Part shown: positions 25,433 to 34,069 of the stretch, piece after piece | Numbering within the stretch: the stretch's first letter is position 1 | Layout: each line of letters begins with the position of its first letter | From: Micromonospora sp. M71_S20 | GTDB lineage: Bacteria > Actinomycetota > Actinomycetes > Mycobacteriales > Micromonosporaceae | DNA length: 64,000 nt | NCBI RefSeq assembly: GCF_003664255.1 | Contig: NZ_RCCV01000003.1 | Location: 806,001 to 870,000 of the forward strand | Reading direction: 5' to 3' | Position numbers and translations under genes: made by a program | The notes under the pieces: model-generated | Told to the model about the DNA's origin: nothing | What the model saw: the letters and a program-made list of their open reading frames with translations, nothing else | Database searches by the model: none

Positions 25433-25797
25433 GGGAACCCTTCGAGTACGCCGTCGTGCGGCTGGTGCCCCGGGTGGAACGCGGCGAGCAGGTCAACGTC
25501 GGCGTGCTGCTCTACTGCCAGCGGCGGGACTTCCTCGGTGTGCGTACCCATCTGGACGCCGGCCGGGTGCGGGCGCTGGCCCCGCAGGTCGACCTGGCCG
25601 CGGTGGCGGCCGTGCTGGATTCCTGGGACCGGACCTGCGCCGGCGACGGCCCGTCGGGCGCGATGCGACTGGGGGAGCGGTTCCGCTGGCTGGCCGCCCC
25701 GCGCAGCACGATGATCCAGACCGGGCCGGTGCACACCGGGCTGACCGCCGATCCGCCGGCCGAGCTGGAGCGGCTGATGGACGCGCTGGTGCGCTGA
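25429..25797 (+). CDS. DUF3037 family protein
   Basis: 122 residues. FEYAVVRLVPRVERGEQVNVGVLLYCQRRDFLGVR is the DUF3037 signature; the rest is helical with GERFRWLAAPRSTMIQTGPVHTGL. Its GTG start overlaps the stop of the HipA-like kinase gene (GTGA), so the two products are made together and may interact. Function unknown. A strong hairpin follows at 25810. Confidence 0.8.
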   Translation: MREPFEYAVVRLVPRVERGEQVNVGVLLYCQRRDFLGVRTHLDAGRVRALAPQVDLAAVAAVLDSWDRTCAGDGPSGAMRLGERFRWLAAPRSTMIQTGPVHTGLTADPPAELERLMDALVR

Positions 25798-25809
25798 CCC
25801 GGCTTTCCT

Positions 25810-25849
25810 GATCGCGCTTCGCCGGCGACGCTGCCGGCGCAGCGCGATC
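25810..25849. terminator. long hairpin after HipA-like/DUF3037 operon
   Basis: GATCGCGCT (25810-25818) pairs with AGCGCGATC (25841-25849); inside, CGCCGGC pairs with GCCGGCG after one T-C mismatch, loop 6 bases. Near-perfect 17 bp stem. Could also be a repeat element. Confidence 0.6.
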
Positions 25850-26010
25850 CCCCGTTCAGGGTGTCCGGTGCCGGGCGGTTGCCGGTCCGCCCGCGCCGTG
25901 GGACCAGCATCCCCGGGCCGGCGGTCGGCCGGCACCGGAACACATCGAAACTTGCGGACATCTTGAGCTACCGCCGGCGGCGGGACCGTCACCGTCGGGG
26001 CAGCGGGACG

Positions 26011-26499
26011 TCACAGTCGGCGGTGCATGACGAGCAGGTCCACGAAGCCCCGGCCGGGGTGCCGGAACGCCTCCGGCACCCGCCCGACCACCTCGAAGCC
26101 GAGGGACCGCCAGAGCGCCACCGCGCGGGTGTTGGTCGCCACGACGGCGTTGAACTGCATGGCCCGGTAACCCTCGGCGCGGGCGAGCGCCAGCACGTGC
26201 TCGCCGAGGGCCCGCCCCACCCCGCGCCCACCGGCGGCCGGGGCGACCATGAAGCTGGCGTTGGCGACGTGGTCGCCCGGTCCGAGCTGGTTGGGCGCCA
26301 GCTTGGCCGAGCCGAGCACCGTGCCGTCCGGGTCGACCGCGACGACCGTGCGGCCCGGCGGCGGCACCAGCCACATCGCCCGGGCCCGCTCCTCGTCGAC
26401 GTCCCGGGGCCAGGTGTACGTCTCGCCGGCCGCCACGATCTCCCGCAGGAAGGGCCAGATCAGCGGCCAGTCGTCGGTCGTCGCGGCTCTGATCTCCAT
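26011..26499 (-). CDS. GNAT-family N-acetyltransferase
   Basis: 162 residues. GNAT core: EIRAATTDDWPLIWPFLREIV at the N-terminus, ASFMVAPAAGGRGVGRALGEHVL near 93-115 with the acetyl-CoA loop R/Q-x-x-G-x-G/A, and LWRSLGFEVVGRVPEAF near 133. Cytosolic acyltransferase of unknown substrate. ATG 26499 is chosen because homology starts at once and a GATGCT box six bases upstream could give a leaderless mRNA; a GTG/ATG 24 codons upstream has no conserved sequence after it. Confidence 0.85.
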   Translation of the reverse strand: MEIRAATTDDWPLIWPFLREIVAAGETYTWPRDVDEERARAMWLVPPPGRTVVAVDPDGTVLGSAKLAPNQLGPGDHVANASFMVAPAAGGRGVGRALGEHVLALARAEGYRAMQFNAVVATNTRAVALWRSLGFEVVGRVPEAFRHPGRGFVDLLVMHRRL

Positions 26500-26615
26500 G
26501 TCCCCAGCATCGCCCGCGGCGAGCGGGCCGGGGCCCGCGATCCCCGGATGACCGTTTGACGGCGCAAACATCGGGTAGTCGCCGGAGCTGACCCGACATG
26601 AGGAGGGAACACCCG

Positions 26616-27233
26616 ATGGCTGCCCAGACCAAGGTCGCGGTGATCTACTACAGCGCCACCGGCATCACGTACCAGATGGCGCAGGCGGCGTGCGAAGCCG
26701 CCGGCGAGGCGGGTGCCGAGGTGCGGCTGCGCAAGGTGCGCGAGCTGGCGCCCGACGAGGCGATCCGTTCCAACTCGGGTTGGCACGCGCACCACATGGA
26801 GACCCAGGACGTCCCCGAGGTGCAGCTGGACGACCTGTCGTGGGCCGACGTGGTGATCTTCGGGACCCCGACCCGGTACGGCGTGATGGCCGCCCAGCTC
26901 AAGCAGTTCATGGACACCACCGGGCCGCTGTGGTCGCAGGGCGCGCTGGCGAACAAGGTCTATTCCGCGTTCTGCTCGACGGCCACCTCGCACGGCGGGC
27001 AGGAGGCCACCCTGCTGTCGATGTTCAACGTCTTCTACCACTGGGGCGGGGTGGTGGTGACTCCCGGCTACACCGACCCGAGCCAGTTCGTCGCCGGCAA
27101 CCCCTACGGCGCCTCGCACACCAGCAACAACGGCGAGACGGCGCCGGACGACATCGCGCTCGGCGCCTGCGCGTTGACCGCAAGGCGCGCGGTACAGATC
27201 GGCGCGGCGCTCAAGGCGGGCCTGGCCGGCTGA
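26616..27233 (+). CDS. wrbA: NAD(P)H:quinone oxidoreductase, WrbA type
   Basis: 205 residues, the usual WrbA length. KVAVIYYSATGITYQMAQA binds the FMN phosphate; the family motifs FGTPTRYGVMAAQLKQFMDTTGPLW and FCSTATSHGGQEATLLSMFNVFYHWGGVVV and GNPYGASHTSNNG are all intact. Reduces quinones by two electrons in the cytosol to limit radical formation. GGAGG lies nine bases before ATG 26616. Ends at a 12 bp hairpin shared with the convergent anthranilate synthase gene. Confidence 0.93.
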   Translation: MAAQTKVAVIYYSATGITYQMAQAACEAAGEAGAEVRLRKVRELAPDEAIRSNSGWHAHHMETQDVPEVQLDDLSWADVVIFGTPTRYGVMAAQLKQFMDTTGPLWSQGALANKVYSAFCSTATSHGGQEATLLSMFNVFYHWGGVVVTPGYTDPSQFVAGNPYGASHTSNNGETAPDDIALGACALTARRAVQIGAALKAGLAG

Positions 27234-27265
27234 GCCGGCGTTGCCGGTCGGTCGGCTGAGCCGGC

Positions 27266-27316
27266 GCGACCGGCGGCTCGGGCGGGGGCTCTTGACCCGT
27301 CCGGGCCGCCGGTCGC
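27266..27316. terminator. hairpin between convergent wrbA and trpE
   Basis: GCGACCGGCGGC (27266-27277) and GCCGCCGGTCGC (27305-27316) are perfect 12 bp complements with a 27-base GC-rich loop. Confidence 0.6.
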
Positions 27317-27343
27317 AGCACCCCCTACCCCCGATCGGGCCGG

Positions 27344-29284
27344 CTATGCGCGCTCGGTCGCACCCGACAACCTCCCGGCCGCCGTCGACGGATGTCCCGC
27401 CGGCGCCGGCAGCAGCCCGCGCAGCAGGTCGGCGAGAACGGCCACGCCGTCGGGGCTGAGCACCGACTCCGGATGGAACTGCACCCCCGCGAACCCCCGC
27501 CCGCGCAGCGCGTGCACCGCGCCGTCCGCCGGGTCCCGGGCCAGCTCCACCGGGCCGTACGGGGTGGTCAGCCGGTCGGCCTCGGCACGCGCGGTGAAGG
27601 TGGAGTAGAAGCCGACCCGGCGGCGCGTGCCGAAGACGTCCACCTCCCGCTGGAGCCCCTGGTAGGGCGCGTCCCGCCGGTGCGGCGCCAGCCCGAGCAG
27701 GCCGGCGAGCAACTGGTGGCCCAGGCAGACGGCCAGGGTCGGGCGGCCCTCGGCGAGCAGCCCGGCGAGCAGCCCGCGCATCGTGCGCATCTTCGGCTCG
27801 GTGGCGCTGCCCGGGTCGCCCGGGCCGGGGCCGACCACCACCAGGTCGTGGCCGTCCATCGGGCCGGCGGCGTGCCACGGCCGCAGCGCCACGGCCAGGC
27901 CGAGTGCGCCCAGCTGGTGGGCCAGCATGCCGGTGAAGGTGTCCTCGCCGTCGACGATCAGCGCCCGCCGGCCGGCCAGCCCGGGCAGGCCACCGGCGCC
28001 CGGCGAACGCTGGTCCAGCCAGAACCGGGCCAGCGGCGCGTTGCGCGCGGCCAGCGCGGCCCGTACCTCCGGGTCGTCGGCGAGGCGTACGGCGGGCTCC
28101 GGGCCGCCTGCGGGCGCCTGCGGGCCGAGGCCCAGCGCGGCGAGCACGCCGGCCGCCTTGGCGTGCGTCTCGGCCACCTCGCCCTCGGCCGTCGAGTGTC
28201 GCACCAGGGTGGCCCCGACCGGCACCCGCAGCTCGCCGGCGGGGGAGATCTCGGCGGTCCGGATCAGGATCGGCGCGTCCAGGGTCTGCCGGCCGGCGTC
28301 GTCGCGGCCGAGCAGCGCCAGCACCCCGGCGTAGTAGCGCCGCCCGGTGCGCTCGTGCCGGGCGATGACCCGGCAGGCGTTCTCCATCGGGCTGCCCGTG
28401 ACGGTGGGCGCGAACATGGTCTCCCGCAGCACCTCGCGTACGTCCTTCGTGCCCCGGCCGGCGAGCAGGTACTCCGTGTGGGCCAGGTGGGACATCTCCT
28501 TGAGGTGGGGCCCGACCACCTGGCCGCCGTGCTCGGCGACCGTGGCCATCATCTTCAGCTCCTCGTCGAGCACCATGTACAGCTCCTCGACCTCCTTGGG
28601 GTCGGCGAGGAAGCGCAGCAGCGCGGCCCGGTCGGCGCCCGCGCCGGTGTGCCGGAAGGTGCCGCTGATCGGGTTCATCATGACCAGGCCGTCGTCGACG
28701 CTGACGTGCCGTTCCGGGCTGGCCCCGACCAGGATCCGGGTGCCGGTGTGCACCAGGAAGGTCCAGTACGCCCCGCGCTCGCCCCGCAGCAGCCGGCGCA
28801 ACGCGGCCAGCGCGGCGACCAGCGGCGGGCCCTGCACGGTGGCGCGCAGGCAGCGGTGGATGACGAAGTTGGCGCCCTCGCCGCGCCCGATCTCCTCGGC
28901 GAGCACCCGGCCGACGGTGGCGGCGTACTCGTCGTCGGTGACGTCGAAGCCGGCGTCGGCGGTGCGTACGGGCACGTCGGGCAGCGCGGCGAGCGCCTCG
29001 GCCAGCCCGATCCGCTCGTGCCGGGCGATCTCGAGGAACTCCAGCGGGACGCCGTCGTCGACGCAGGCGAAGCCCCGCTCGGTGATCTGCCGGTAGGGCA
29101 CCAGCGCCAGCGTCCGGGGGCCGGGCGTCCCGTCGGGCAGGGGGACGTCGGCGAGCCGGTCCGCCGTGCGTACCGCGCCGGTGAACAGCTCCAGGTGCGC
29201 GGCGCCCTCGCGGCGGACGAGCGCGAACGGGCCGGGGTCGCCGCCGCCGACGGCGGTGGCGAGCAGCTCGGTCAGGTCGGTCAT
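27344..29284 (-). CDS. trpE: fused anthranilate synthase (TrpE-TrpG; PhzE-type architecture)
   Basis: 646 residues. Residues 1-430 are the chorismate-utilising domain (NPISGTFRHTG, PKEVEELYMVLDEELKMMATV, HLKEMSHLAHTEYLLAG, MENACRVIARHERTGRRYYAGVLALLG), and about 450-630 a class I glutamine amidotransferase with AVCLGHQLLAG (Cys520) and GVQFHPESVLS (His, Glu). Converts chorismate and glutamine to anthranilate, the first step to tryptophan; the same layout occurs in PhzE of phenazine clusters, but the Trp-Trp leader peptide just upstream and absence of phz genes favour tryptophan synthesis. ATG 29284 follows GAGGAGACCC. Regulated by transcription attenuation. Confidence 0.85.
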   Translation of the reverse strand: MTDLTELLATAVGGGDPGPFALVRREGAAHLELFTGAVRTADRLADVPLPDGTPGPRTLALVPYRQITERGFACVDDGVPLEFLEIARHERIGLAEALAALPDVPVRTADAGFDVTDDEYAATVGRVLAEEIGRGEGANFVIHRCLRATVQGPPLVAALAALRRLLRGERGAYWTFLVHTGTRILVGASPERHVSVDDGLVMMNPISGTFRHTGAGADRAALLRFLADPKEVEELYMVLDEELKMMATVAEHGGQVVGPHLKEMSHLAHTEYLLAGRGTKDVREVLRETMFAPTVTGSPMENACRVIARHERTGRRYYAGVLALLGRDDAGRQTLDAPILIRTAEISPAGELRVPVGATLVRHSTAEGEVAETHAKAAGVLAALGLGPQAPAGGPEPAVRLADDPEVRAALAARNAPLARFWLDQRSPGAGGLPGLAGRRALIVDGEDTFTGMLAHQLGALGLAVALRPWHAAGPMDGHDLVVVGPGPGDPGSATEPKMRTMRGLLAGLLAEGRPTLAVCLGHQLLAGLLGLAPHRRDAPYQGLQREVDVFGTRRRVGFYSTFTARAEADRLTTPYGPVELARDPADGAVHALRGRGFAGVQFHPESVLSPDGVAVLADLLRGLLPAPAGHPSTAAGRLSGATERA

Positions 29285-29343
29285 GGGTCTCCTCGGGCCG
29301 GGCGGCGCCCGATGGGGCGACCGGGAGGGCCGGGGAGAGACCG

Positions 29344-29367
29344 GCGGCCGCCTCGTCGGGCGGCCGC
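29344..29367 (-). terminator. attenuator hairpin of trp leader
   Basis: GCGGCCGCC and GGCGGCCGC form a perfect 9 bp stem with 6-base loop, nine bases after the leader peptide stop and 60 bases before the anthranilate synthase start; followed on the minus strand by a pyrimidine tract (TCTCTCCCC). Confidence 0.65.
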
Positions 29368-29375
29368 GTGGGAAG

Positions 29376-29435
29376 CTACGCGCGGGGGATGGCCGCCGGG
29401 TCGGCGGGCCACCAGCAGGACAGGTGCGCGAGCAT
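29376..29435 (-). CDS. trpL: trp leader peptide (tandem Trp codons)
   Basis: Reads MLAHLSCWWPADPAAIPRA then TAG, 19 residues with two adjacent Trp codons. It resembles the leader described for the fused anthranilate synthase gene of Streptomyces venezuelae (start M-x-AH, Trp run, AHPA-like end). ATG 29435 lies six bases after TAGGGT, so it is made from a leaderless transcript. When charged tRNA-Trp is low, the ribosome would stall at the Trp codons and prevent the downstream hairpin (29344-29367) from stopping transcription into the anthranilate synthase gene. Confidence 0.75.
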   Translation of the reverse strand: MLAHLSCWWPADPAAIPRA

Positions 29436-29441
29436 GCGATC

Positions 29442-29447
29442 ACCCTA
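29442..29447 (-). promoter_or_regulatory. -10 box of trp leader promoter
   Basis: TAGGGT on the minus strand, six bases before the leader peptide ATG 29435. Confidence 0.55.
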
Positions 29448-29523
29448 CGGCCCCGCGCGGGCACCGGAAAGCCGATCGGGCGTACGGCCCACCCGCTGGG
29501 ACGCCGCGGCGCGGCGCACCGGG

Positions 29524-29529
29524 TAACTT
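29524..29529 (+). promoter_or_regulatory. -10 box for FGGY kinase gene
   Basis: TAACTT, eight bases before ATG 29538; consistent with a leaderless or near-leaderless mRNA. Confidence 0.35.
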
Positions 29530-29537
29530 GACCCGCG

Positions 29538-30917
29538 ATGAACATTCTCGCGCTCGACCTGGGCACCTCCTCGGTACGCGGACTCGTGCTGGACAGGGAC
29601 GCCCGTCCGCTGCCCGGCGCGCTGGCCCGGCGCAAGGTGAGCCTCGTCGTGCACGACGACGGCACCGGCACGCTGGACGGCCCCGGTTACCTGGCCTGCC
29701 TGGCGGCGTGCCTGGACGAGCTGGCCGCCGCTGGGCATTTGCGCGACGTGTCGCTGGTGGCGACGTCCGCGCAGTGGCACTCGGTGGTCCCGATCGGCGC
29801 CGACGGCGCGCCCCTCGGCGCGGTGCTGACCTGGTTGGACACCCGCCCCGAGGCCCTCGCCGGTGCGGCCGGCCCGGCCGACCCGGACGACTTCCACCAG
29901 CGCACCGGCACGTGGTGGCACCGCTGCTACTGGTCGGTCCGGCTGCCCTGGTTGCGCGGGCACACCGGCGGGCGGATCGCCCGCTTCGCGGGCCTGGCCG
30001 AGTACGTGCTGGGCGAGCTGCTCGACTCGGCACCCATGTCGATCTCCCAGGCCTCCGGCACGGGCCTGCTGGACCTGCGGACGCTGGACTGGGACGCCGA
30101 GGCGTGCGAGCTGGCCGGCAGCCGCGCCGCCGAGCTGCCCGAGCTGGCGCCGAACGGGTGGCGGGGCCGGCTGCGGCCGGCGTACGCGCGGCGCTGGCCG
30201 CAGCTCGCCGACGTGCCCTGGGCCGGCCCGGTGGGCGACGGCGCGGCGTCGAACGTCGGCTCGGGCTGCGTCGAGCCGGGCCGGGCCGCGGTGACGGTCG
30301 GCACGTCGGCGGCGGTCCGGCTGGTGCAGCGCGTCCCGGCGGGGCAGGCGATGCCGCCGCTGCCGGGGGAGCTCTGGCGCTACCGGGTCGACCACGACCA
30401 CGTGGTGACCGGCGCCGCGTACTCCTCCGGGGGGAACCTCTTCGCCTGGGCCGACCGTGAGCTGCGGCTGCCCGGGGGCAGCGAGCTGGAGGCCGCCCTG
30501 GCCCGGGTGCCGCACGGGGGCGGCCTGCCGGTGAACGTCCGCTTCGGCGGGGACCGGCCGCCCGGGATGGCCCCGGCCGGCTCGGGCGCGCTGGGTGGCC
30601 TGAGCTTCGGCACCAGCGCGGTGGAGATCCTGGCCGGGCTGATGCGGGGTCTGTGCGACCTGGTCGCCGACGACCTCGTCGTGCTGGAGTCCACCGTCGA
30701 CGAGCCGGTCGAGGTGGTGCTCGGCGGGGGCGCGATGGCCGCCTCCCGCTGGTGGCGTGGAACGTTCGCCGCGGCGCTCGCGCCCCGGCCGGTGTGGTAC
30801 GGGAGCAACCCGGAGGTCGGGGCGAGCGGCGCGGCGCTGGTGGCCCTGGGCCGCGTCGGCGACGCCTCCCGGCTCGCCGCCATCGTCCGGACGGACGAGA
30901 CCGCCTCACCCTCCTGA
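29538..30917 (+). CDS. FGGY-family carbohydrate kinase
   Basis: 459 residues. N-terminal ALDLGTSSVRGLVLD is the phosphate-1 loop of the ASKHA fold; SAQWHSVVPIGADGAPLGAVLTWLDTR the substrate side; VGDGAASNVGSGCVEPGRAAVTVGTSAAVRL carries the catalytic Asp (GDG) and phosphate-2 loop; VVLGGGAMAASRWWR the adenosine motif. Pattern is nearest gluconokinase/xylulokinase-type members. Would phosphorylate a sugar or sugar acid in the cytosol; substrate not determined. Divergent from the trp leader. Confidence 0.85.
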   Translation: MNILALDLGTSSVRGLVLDRDARPLPGALARRKVSLVVHDDGTGTLDGPGYLACLAACLDELAAAGHLRDVSLVATSAQWHSVVPIGADGAPLGAVLTWLDTRPEALAGAAGPADPDDFHQRTGTWWHRCYWSVRLPWLRGHTGGRIARFAGLAEYVLGELLDSAPMSISQASGTGLLDLRTLDWDAEACELAGSRAAELPELAPNGWRGRLRPAYARRWPQLADVPWAGPVGDGAASNVGSGCVEPGRAAVTVGTSAAVRLVQRVPAGQAMPPLPGELWRYRVDHDHVVTGAAYSSGGNLFAWADRELRLPGGSELEAALARVPHGGGLPVNVRFGGDRPPGMAPAGSGALGGLSFGTSAVEILAGLMRGLCDLVADDLVVLESTVDEPVEVVLGGGAMAASRWWRGTFAAALAPRPVWYGSNPEVGASGAALVALGRVGDASRLAAIVRTDETASPS

Positions 30918-31016
30918 TTGGCACCTCAGCCCGCCCCGTTGACACGGCTCGCGGGCCTGGTTGGATGGACTCCGCTCCCCGGCTCGCGGCGGACGCGGGA
31001 CTGGGAGGGGGTACGT

Positions 31017-33551
31017 GTGGGGGCAGGTCCGGAACCGCCCGACGACACGGCGTCGGCGCATCGCCGGCGCCGGTTCGACGTCCGGGTGGTACCGCACCGT
31101 CGCCGTTCCCCGTTCCGGCTGCGGGACTGGCGGATGCGCACCAAGCTCGTGACCGTGCTGGTCATCCCGTCGGTCGCGTTCCTGGTGCTGGCCGGCGTGC
31201 AGACCCACACCCTGGTGGGGCGGACGACCGCGCTGGGCGACTTCGCCCAGCAGGTCGGCATCGGCCGGGAGATCGTCGCGCTGGTGCACCAGCTCCAGCA
31301 GGAACGCGACCGGGCGGCCGGTGAGCTGGGCGAGCTGCGCCGAGGTGGCGCGGGGGCCGACCGGGACGCGGCGATCGTCGTGCTGAAGCCCTTGCAGGCG
31401 GCCACCGACCAGGCGTTGCGCGACCTGCGCCGGGCCGCCGGGCCGCTGGCCGACGCCGACGCCTCCTGGCGGGTCGCCTACTCCGAGGTGCTGGAGGCCT
31501 ACGAACAGGTCGCCTACATCCGGGCCGCGATCCCCCCGGCGGTGCTGGGCAGCGACACCATCCTGAGCAACTACCACCGGGCCGTCGACGCGCTGCTGCG
31601 CCTGCTCGCCGAGCCCACGCCGGGCGAGGACCGGCCGGCGCTCAGCGACGCGGTGCTGCGCTACGTGCAGCTCGCCCGGGTCAAGGAACTCTCCTCCCGG
31701 GTCCGGGCCCAGCTCTACGAGGCCGCCCGCGCCGGCCGGTACGGCTTGGAGGACCAGGTGGTCCTGACCGACCTGCGCGCCCAGCAGTTGACCGCCCTGG
31801 GCGCGTTCCGGGTCGCAGCCACCGCCGAGCAGGTCCGCCGCTACGACGAGACCTCGACGGATCCGGCGTTCCAGGCGGCGACCCGGCTGGAGGAGCAGAG
31901 CCTGGCGACCGGGGCCGCCACGCCGAGCGTGCTGCCCGCGCCACAGTGGTGGGCGGCCGGCGAGCAGCGTCAGGAGCTGCTCCGTCGCATCGAGGCGTCG
32001 GTGCTCGACGACGCCGTACGGCAGGCCGACGAGGTGAGCGCGACGCAGCTGCGGACCACGCTGCTGGTCGTCGGCAGCATCCTCTCGGTGCTGCTGGTGG
32101 CCCTGCTCATCTCCGTGCTCGTCGGGCGTTCCATCGCCCGGTCGATGCGGCTGCTGCGCGGCCAGGCGCTGCGGATCGCCCAGCTGGAGCTGCCGGACGC
32201 CCTGGACCGGCTGCGTACGGTGACCGGGGGTGTCCCGACCATCGAGGTCCCGCCGGCGGTGGTCCGGTCGCTCGACGAGATCGGCGAGCTGGCGGAGGCG
32301 TTCGTCGCGGTGCACCGCAGCGCGGTCAACGTCGCCGTCGAGCAGGCGACCACCCGGCGCAACGTCAACGCGATGTTCGTCAACCTCGCCCGGCGCAGCC
32401 AGGTGCTCGTGGAGCGCCAGTTGGAGCTGCTCGACGACCTGGAGCGCGAGGAGAGCGATCCGGACCAGCTGGAGAACCTCTTCAAGCTCGACCACCTGGC
32501 TGCCCGCATGCGACGCAACGACGACAGCCTGCTGGTGCTGGCCGGGACCGAGTCGACCCGCCGGTGGAACCGGCCGGTGGGGCTCGGCGCGATGCTGCTC
32601 GCCGCCAGCGCCGAGATCGAGCAGTACCAGCGGGTGCGGCACGGCGCGGTCGCCGACCTGCGCGTCGTCGGCCACGCCGTCGGTGAGCTGGTCCACGTCC
32701 TGGCCGAGCTGCTGGAGAACGCCACCTCCTTCTCCCGTCCCGACACGGTCGTGGCGGTCACCGCCCGGGCCGAGGGCGCCGGCGCGCTCATCGAGATCGT
32801 CGACCGGGGGCTCGGCATGAGCCAGGCCGCGCTGGCCGAGGCGAACGCCGTCCTCGCCACCCCGCCGGCGGCCGACGTGGCGACGGTCGAGCGGATGGGC
32901 CTGTTCGTGGTGAGCCACCTGGCCGCCCGACTGCGCGTCGAGGTGCGCCTGGACGGCGGCGAGGACGGCCTTGTCGCCCGGGTGCGGCTGCCCGGTGACC
33001 TGCTGGCGCCGGCACCCGAGCGGGAGGCGCCCGCCCCGGCCCGGATGCTGACCGCCTCGGCGGCCGGCACGAGCTGGGACGAAGTGCCCGTGGTCGGGCG
33101 GCCGCCGGTGTGGGGCGGTGCGCGGCCCGCGGGCGAGCTGCCGGTGGCCGGGCGCCGGCCCGAGGTCCCGCCCTGGCAGGCCCGGTCGGTGCCGGTGCGG
33201 GCCGAGGACGTGCTCGCCCCGGCGGCCCGGCCGCCCGCGTCGACCGGCGGGGGCTGGTGGTCCCGGCAGGGGCCGTCGCCCGGTCCGGTGCCGGGGACCT
33301 CGCCCACGCCGCCGGCCGTCCCGGTCACCGGCGGGACCAACGAGCGCGGCCTGCCCGTCCGGGTGCCGATGGCGCAGCTCTCCGCCGTCACACGGCCGGA
33401 GCAGCCGGCGGTACGCCACGACCCGGACCCGGAGGCGGTCGGGGGAATGCTGTCCCGGCTCTACAGCGGGGTACGGCGGGCCGAGGCCGAGGACACCACG
33501 GAGATTTCCATGCCGCCGGGCGGCGTACACAGCGAAGGGGGACAGCGATGA
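31017..33551 (+). CDS. cvnA: conservon sensor histidine kinase with nitrate/nitrite-sensing (NIT) domain, CvnA type
   Basis: 844 residues. A basic N-terminus ([24 protein letters not shown]) gives TM1 near 42-62, an extracytoplasmic NIT domain of about 280 residues, TM2 near 348-370 ([17 protein letters not shown]), a HAMP-like linker, the block [21 protein letters not shown]...[12 protein letters not shown] and a HATPase domain ([35 protein letters not shown]). A Pro-rich tail of about 170 residues ends with [13 protein letters not shown]. No classic H-box phosphoacceptor motif, as usual in CvnA. GTG 31017 has GGGAGGGGG six bases upstream. Overlaps cvnB by four bases. Confidence 0.87.
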   Translation: MGAGPEPPDDTASAHRRRRFDVRVVPHRRRSPFRLRDWRMRTKLVTVLVIPSVAFLVLAGVQTHTLVGRTTALGDFAQQVGIGREIVALVHQLQQERDRAAGELGELRRGGAGADRDAAIVVLKPLQAATDQALRDLRRAAGPLADADASWRVAYSEVLEAYEQVAYIRAAIPPAVLGSDTILSNYHRAVDALLRLLAEPTPGEDRPALSDAVLRYVQLARVKELSSRVRAQLYEAARAGRYGLEDQVVLTDLRAQQLTALGAFRVAATAEQVRRYDETSTDPAFQAATRLEEQSLATGAATPSVLPAPQWWAAGEQRQELLRRIEASVLDDAVRQADEVSATQLRTTLLVVGSILSVLLVALLISVLVGRSIARSMRLLRGQALRIAQLELPDALDRLRTVTGGVPTIEVPPAVVRSLDEIGELAEAFVAVHRSAVNVAVEQATTRRNVNAMFVNLARRSQVLVERQLELLDDLEREESDPDQLENLFKLDHLAARMRRNDDSLLVLAGTESTRRWNRPVGLGAMLLAASAEIEQYQRVRHGAVADLRVVGHAVGELVHVLAELLENATSFSRPDTVVAVTARAEGAGALIEIVDRGLGMSQAALAEANAVLATPPAADVATVERMGLFVVSHLAARLRVEVRLDGGEDGLVARVRLPGDLLAPAPEREAPAPARMLTASAAGTSWDEVPVVGRPPVWGGARPAGELPVAGRRPEVPPWQARSVPVRAEDVLAPAARPPASTGGGWWSRQGPSPGPVPGTSPTPPAVPVTGGTNERGLPVRVPMAQLSAVTRPEQPAVRHDPDPEAVGGMLSRLYSGVRRAEAEDTTEISMPPGGVHSEGGQR

Positions 33552-33970
33552 CGACGTTGAGCCGGGAGGCCCGCGACCTGAGCTGGCTGGTCAGCGGATT
33601 CGCGGAGCGGGTGCCGGGGGTGGTGCACGCCATCGTGGTCTCCTCCGACGGTCTGCTGGTCGCGATCTCCGACCACCTGCCCCGCGACCACGCCGACAAG
33701 CTCGCCGCCGTGACCTCGGGGCTGATGAGCATCACCGCGGGCGCGGCGCAGATGTTCGACGGGGACATCGTCAAGCAGACGGTCGTCGAGATGGGGCGCG
33801 GCTACTTCCTGGTGATGCAGGTGCGGGACGGGTCCATCCTGGCCACGCTGGCCGGGGCGGAGGCCGACATCGGTGTGGTCGGTTACGAGATGGCGCGGCT
33901 GGCCAAGCAGGCGGGGGAGATGCTCACCCCGGCGCTGCGGGCGGAACTCCAGCAGGCGCTGCCCCGCTGA
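33548..33970 (+). CDS. cvnB: roadblock/LC7-domain protein, CvnB type
   Basis: 140 residues. [52 protein letters not shown] is the roadblock/LC7 fold of conservons; the rest, [47 protein letters not shown], is standard. ATGA overlap with cvnA. In conservons CvnB works with CvnC (DUF742) and the CvnD GTPase, neither of which follows here; the operon ends at a 15 bp terminator. Confidence 0.9.
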   Translation: MTTLSREARDLSWLVSGFAERVPGVVHAIVVSSDGLLVAISDHLPRDHADKLAAVTSGLMSITAGAAQMFDGDIVKQTVVEMGRGYFLVMQVRDGSILATLAGAEADIGVVGYEMARLAKQAGEMLTPALRAELQQALPR

Positions 33971-34022
33971 GCGGGTCGGCGCGCCCGCCCGGCGTCCACC
34001 CCGGCGGGACCGCCGACGGGAT

Positions 34023-34055
34023 CCGCCCCGGCGCCGCCGAGCGGCGCCGGGGCGG
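34023..34055. terminator. bidirectional terminator
   Basis: CCGCCCCGGCGCCGC (34023-34037) and its exact complement (34041-34055) form a 15 bp stem with loop CGA between the convergent cvnB and GH1 genes. Confidence 0.85.
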
Positions 34056-34069
34056 CGGTCGTCCGGGGG

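Noticed and set aside
27344..29284. Phenazine biosynthesis gene phzE
   Set aside because: Same architecture, but no other phz genes nearby and a Trp-codon attenuator lies upstream.
27392..30460. 1000-codon plus-strand frame over the anthranilate synthase and FGGY genes
   Set aside because: Shadow of two well-supported genes; Gln/His/Arg-rich with no motif.
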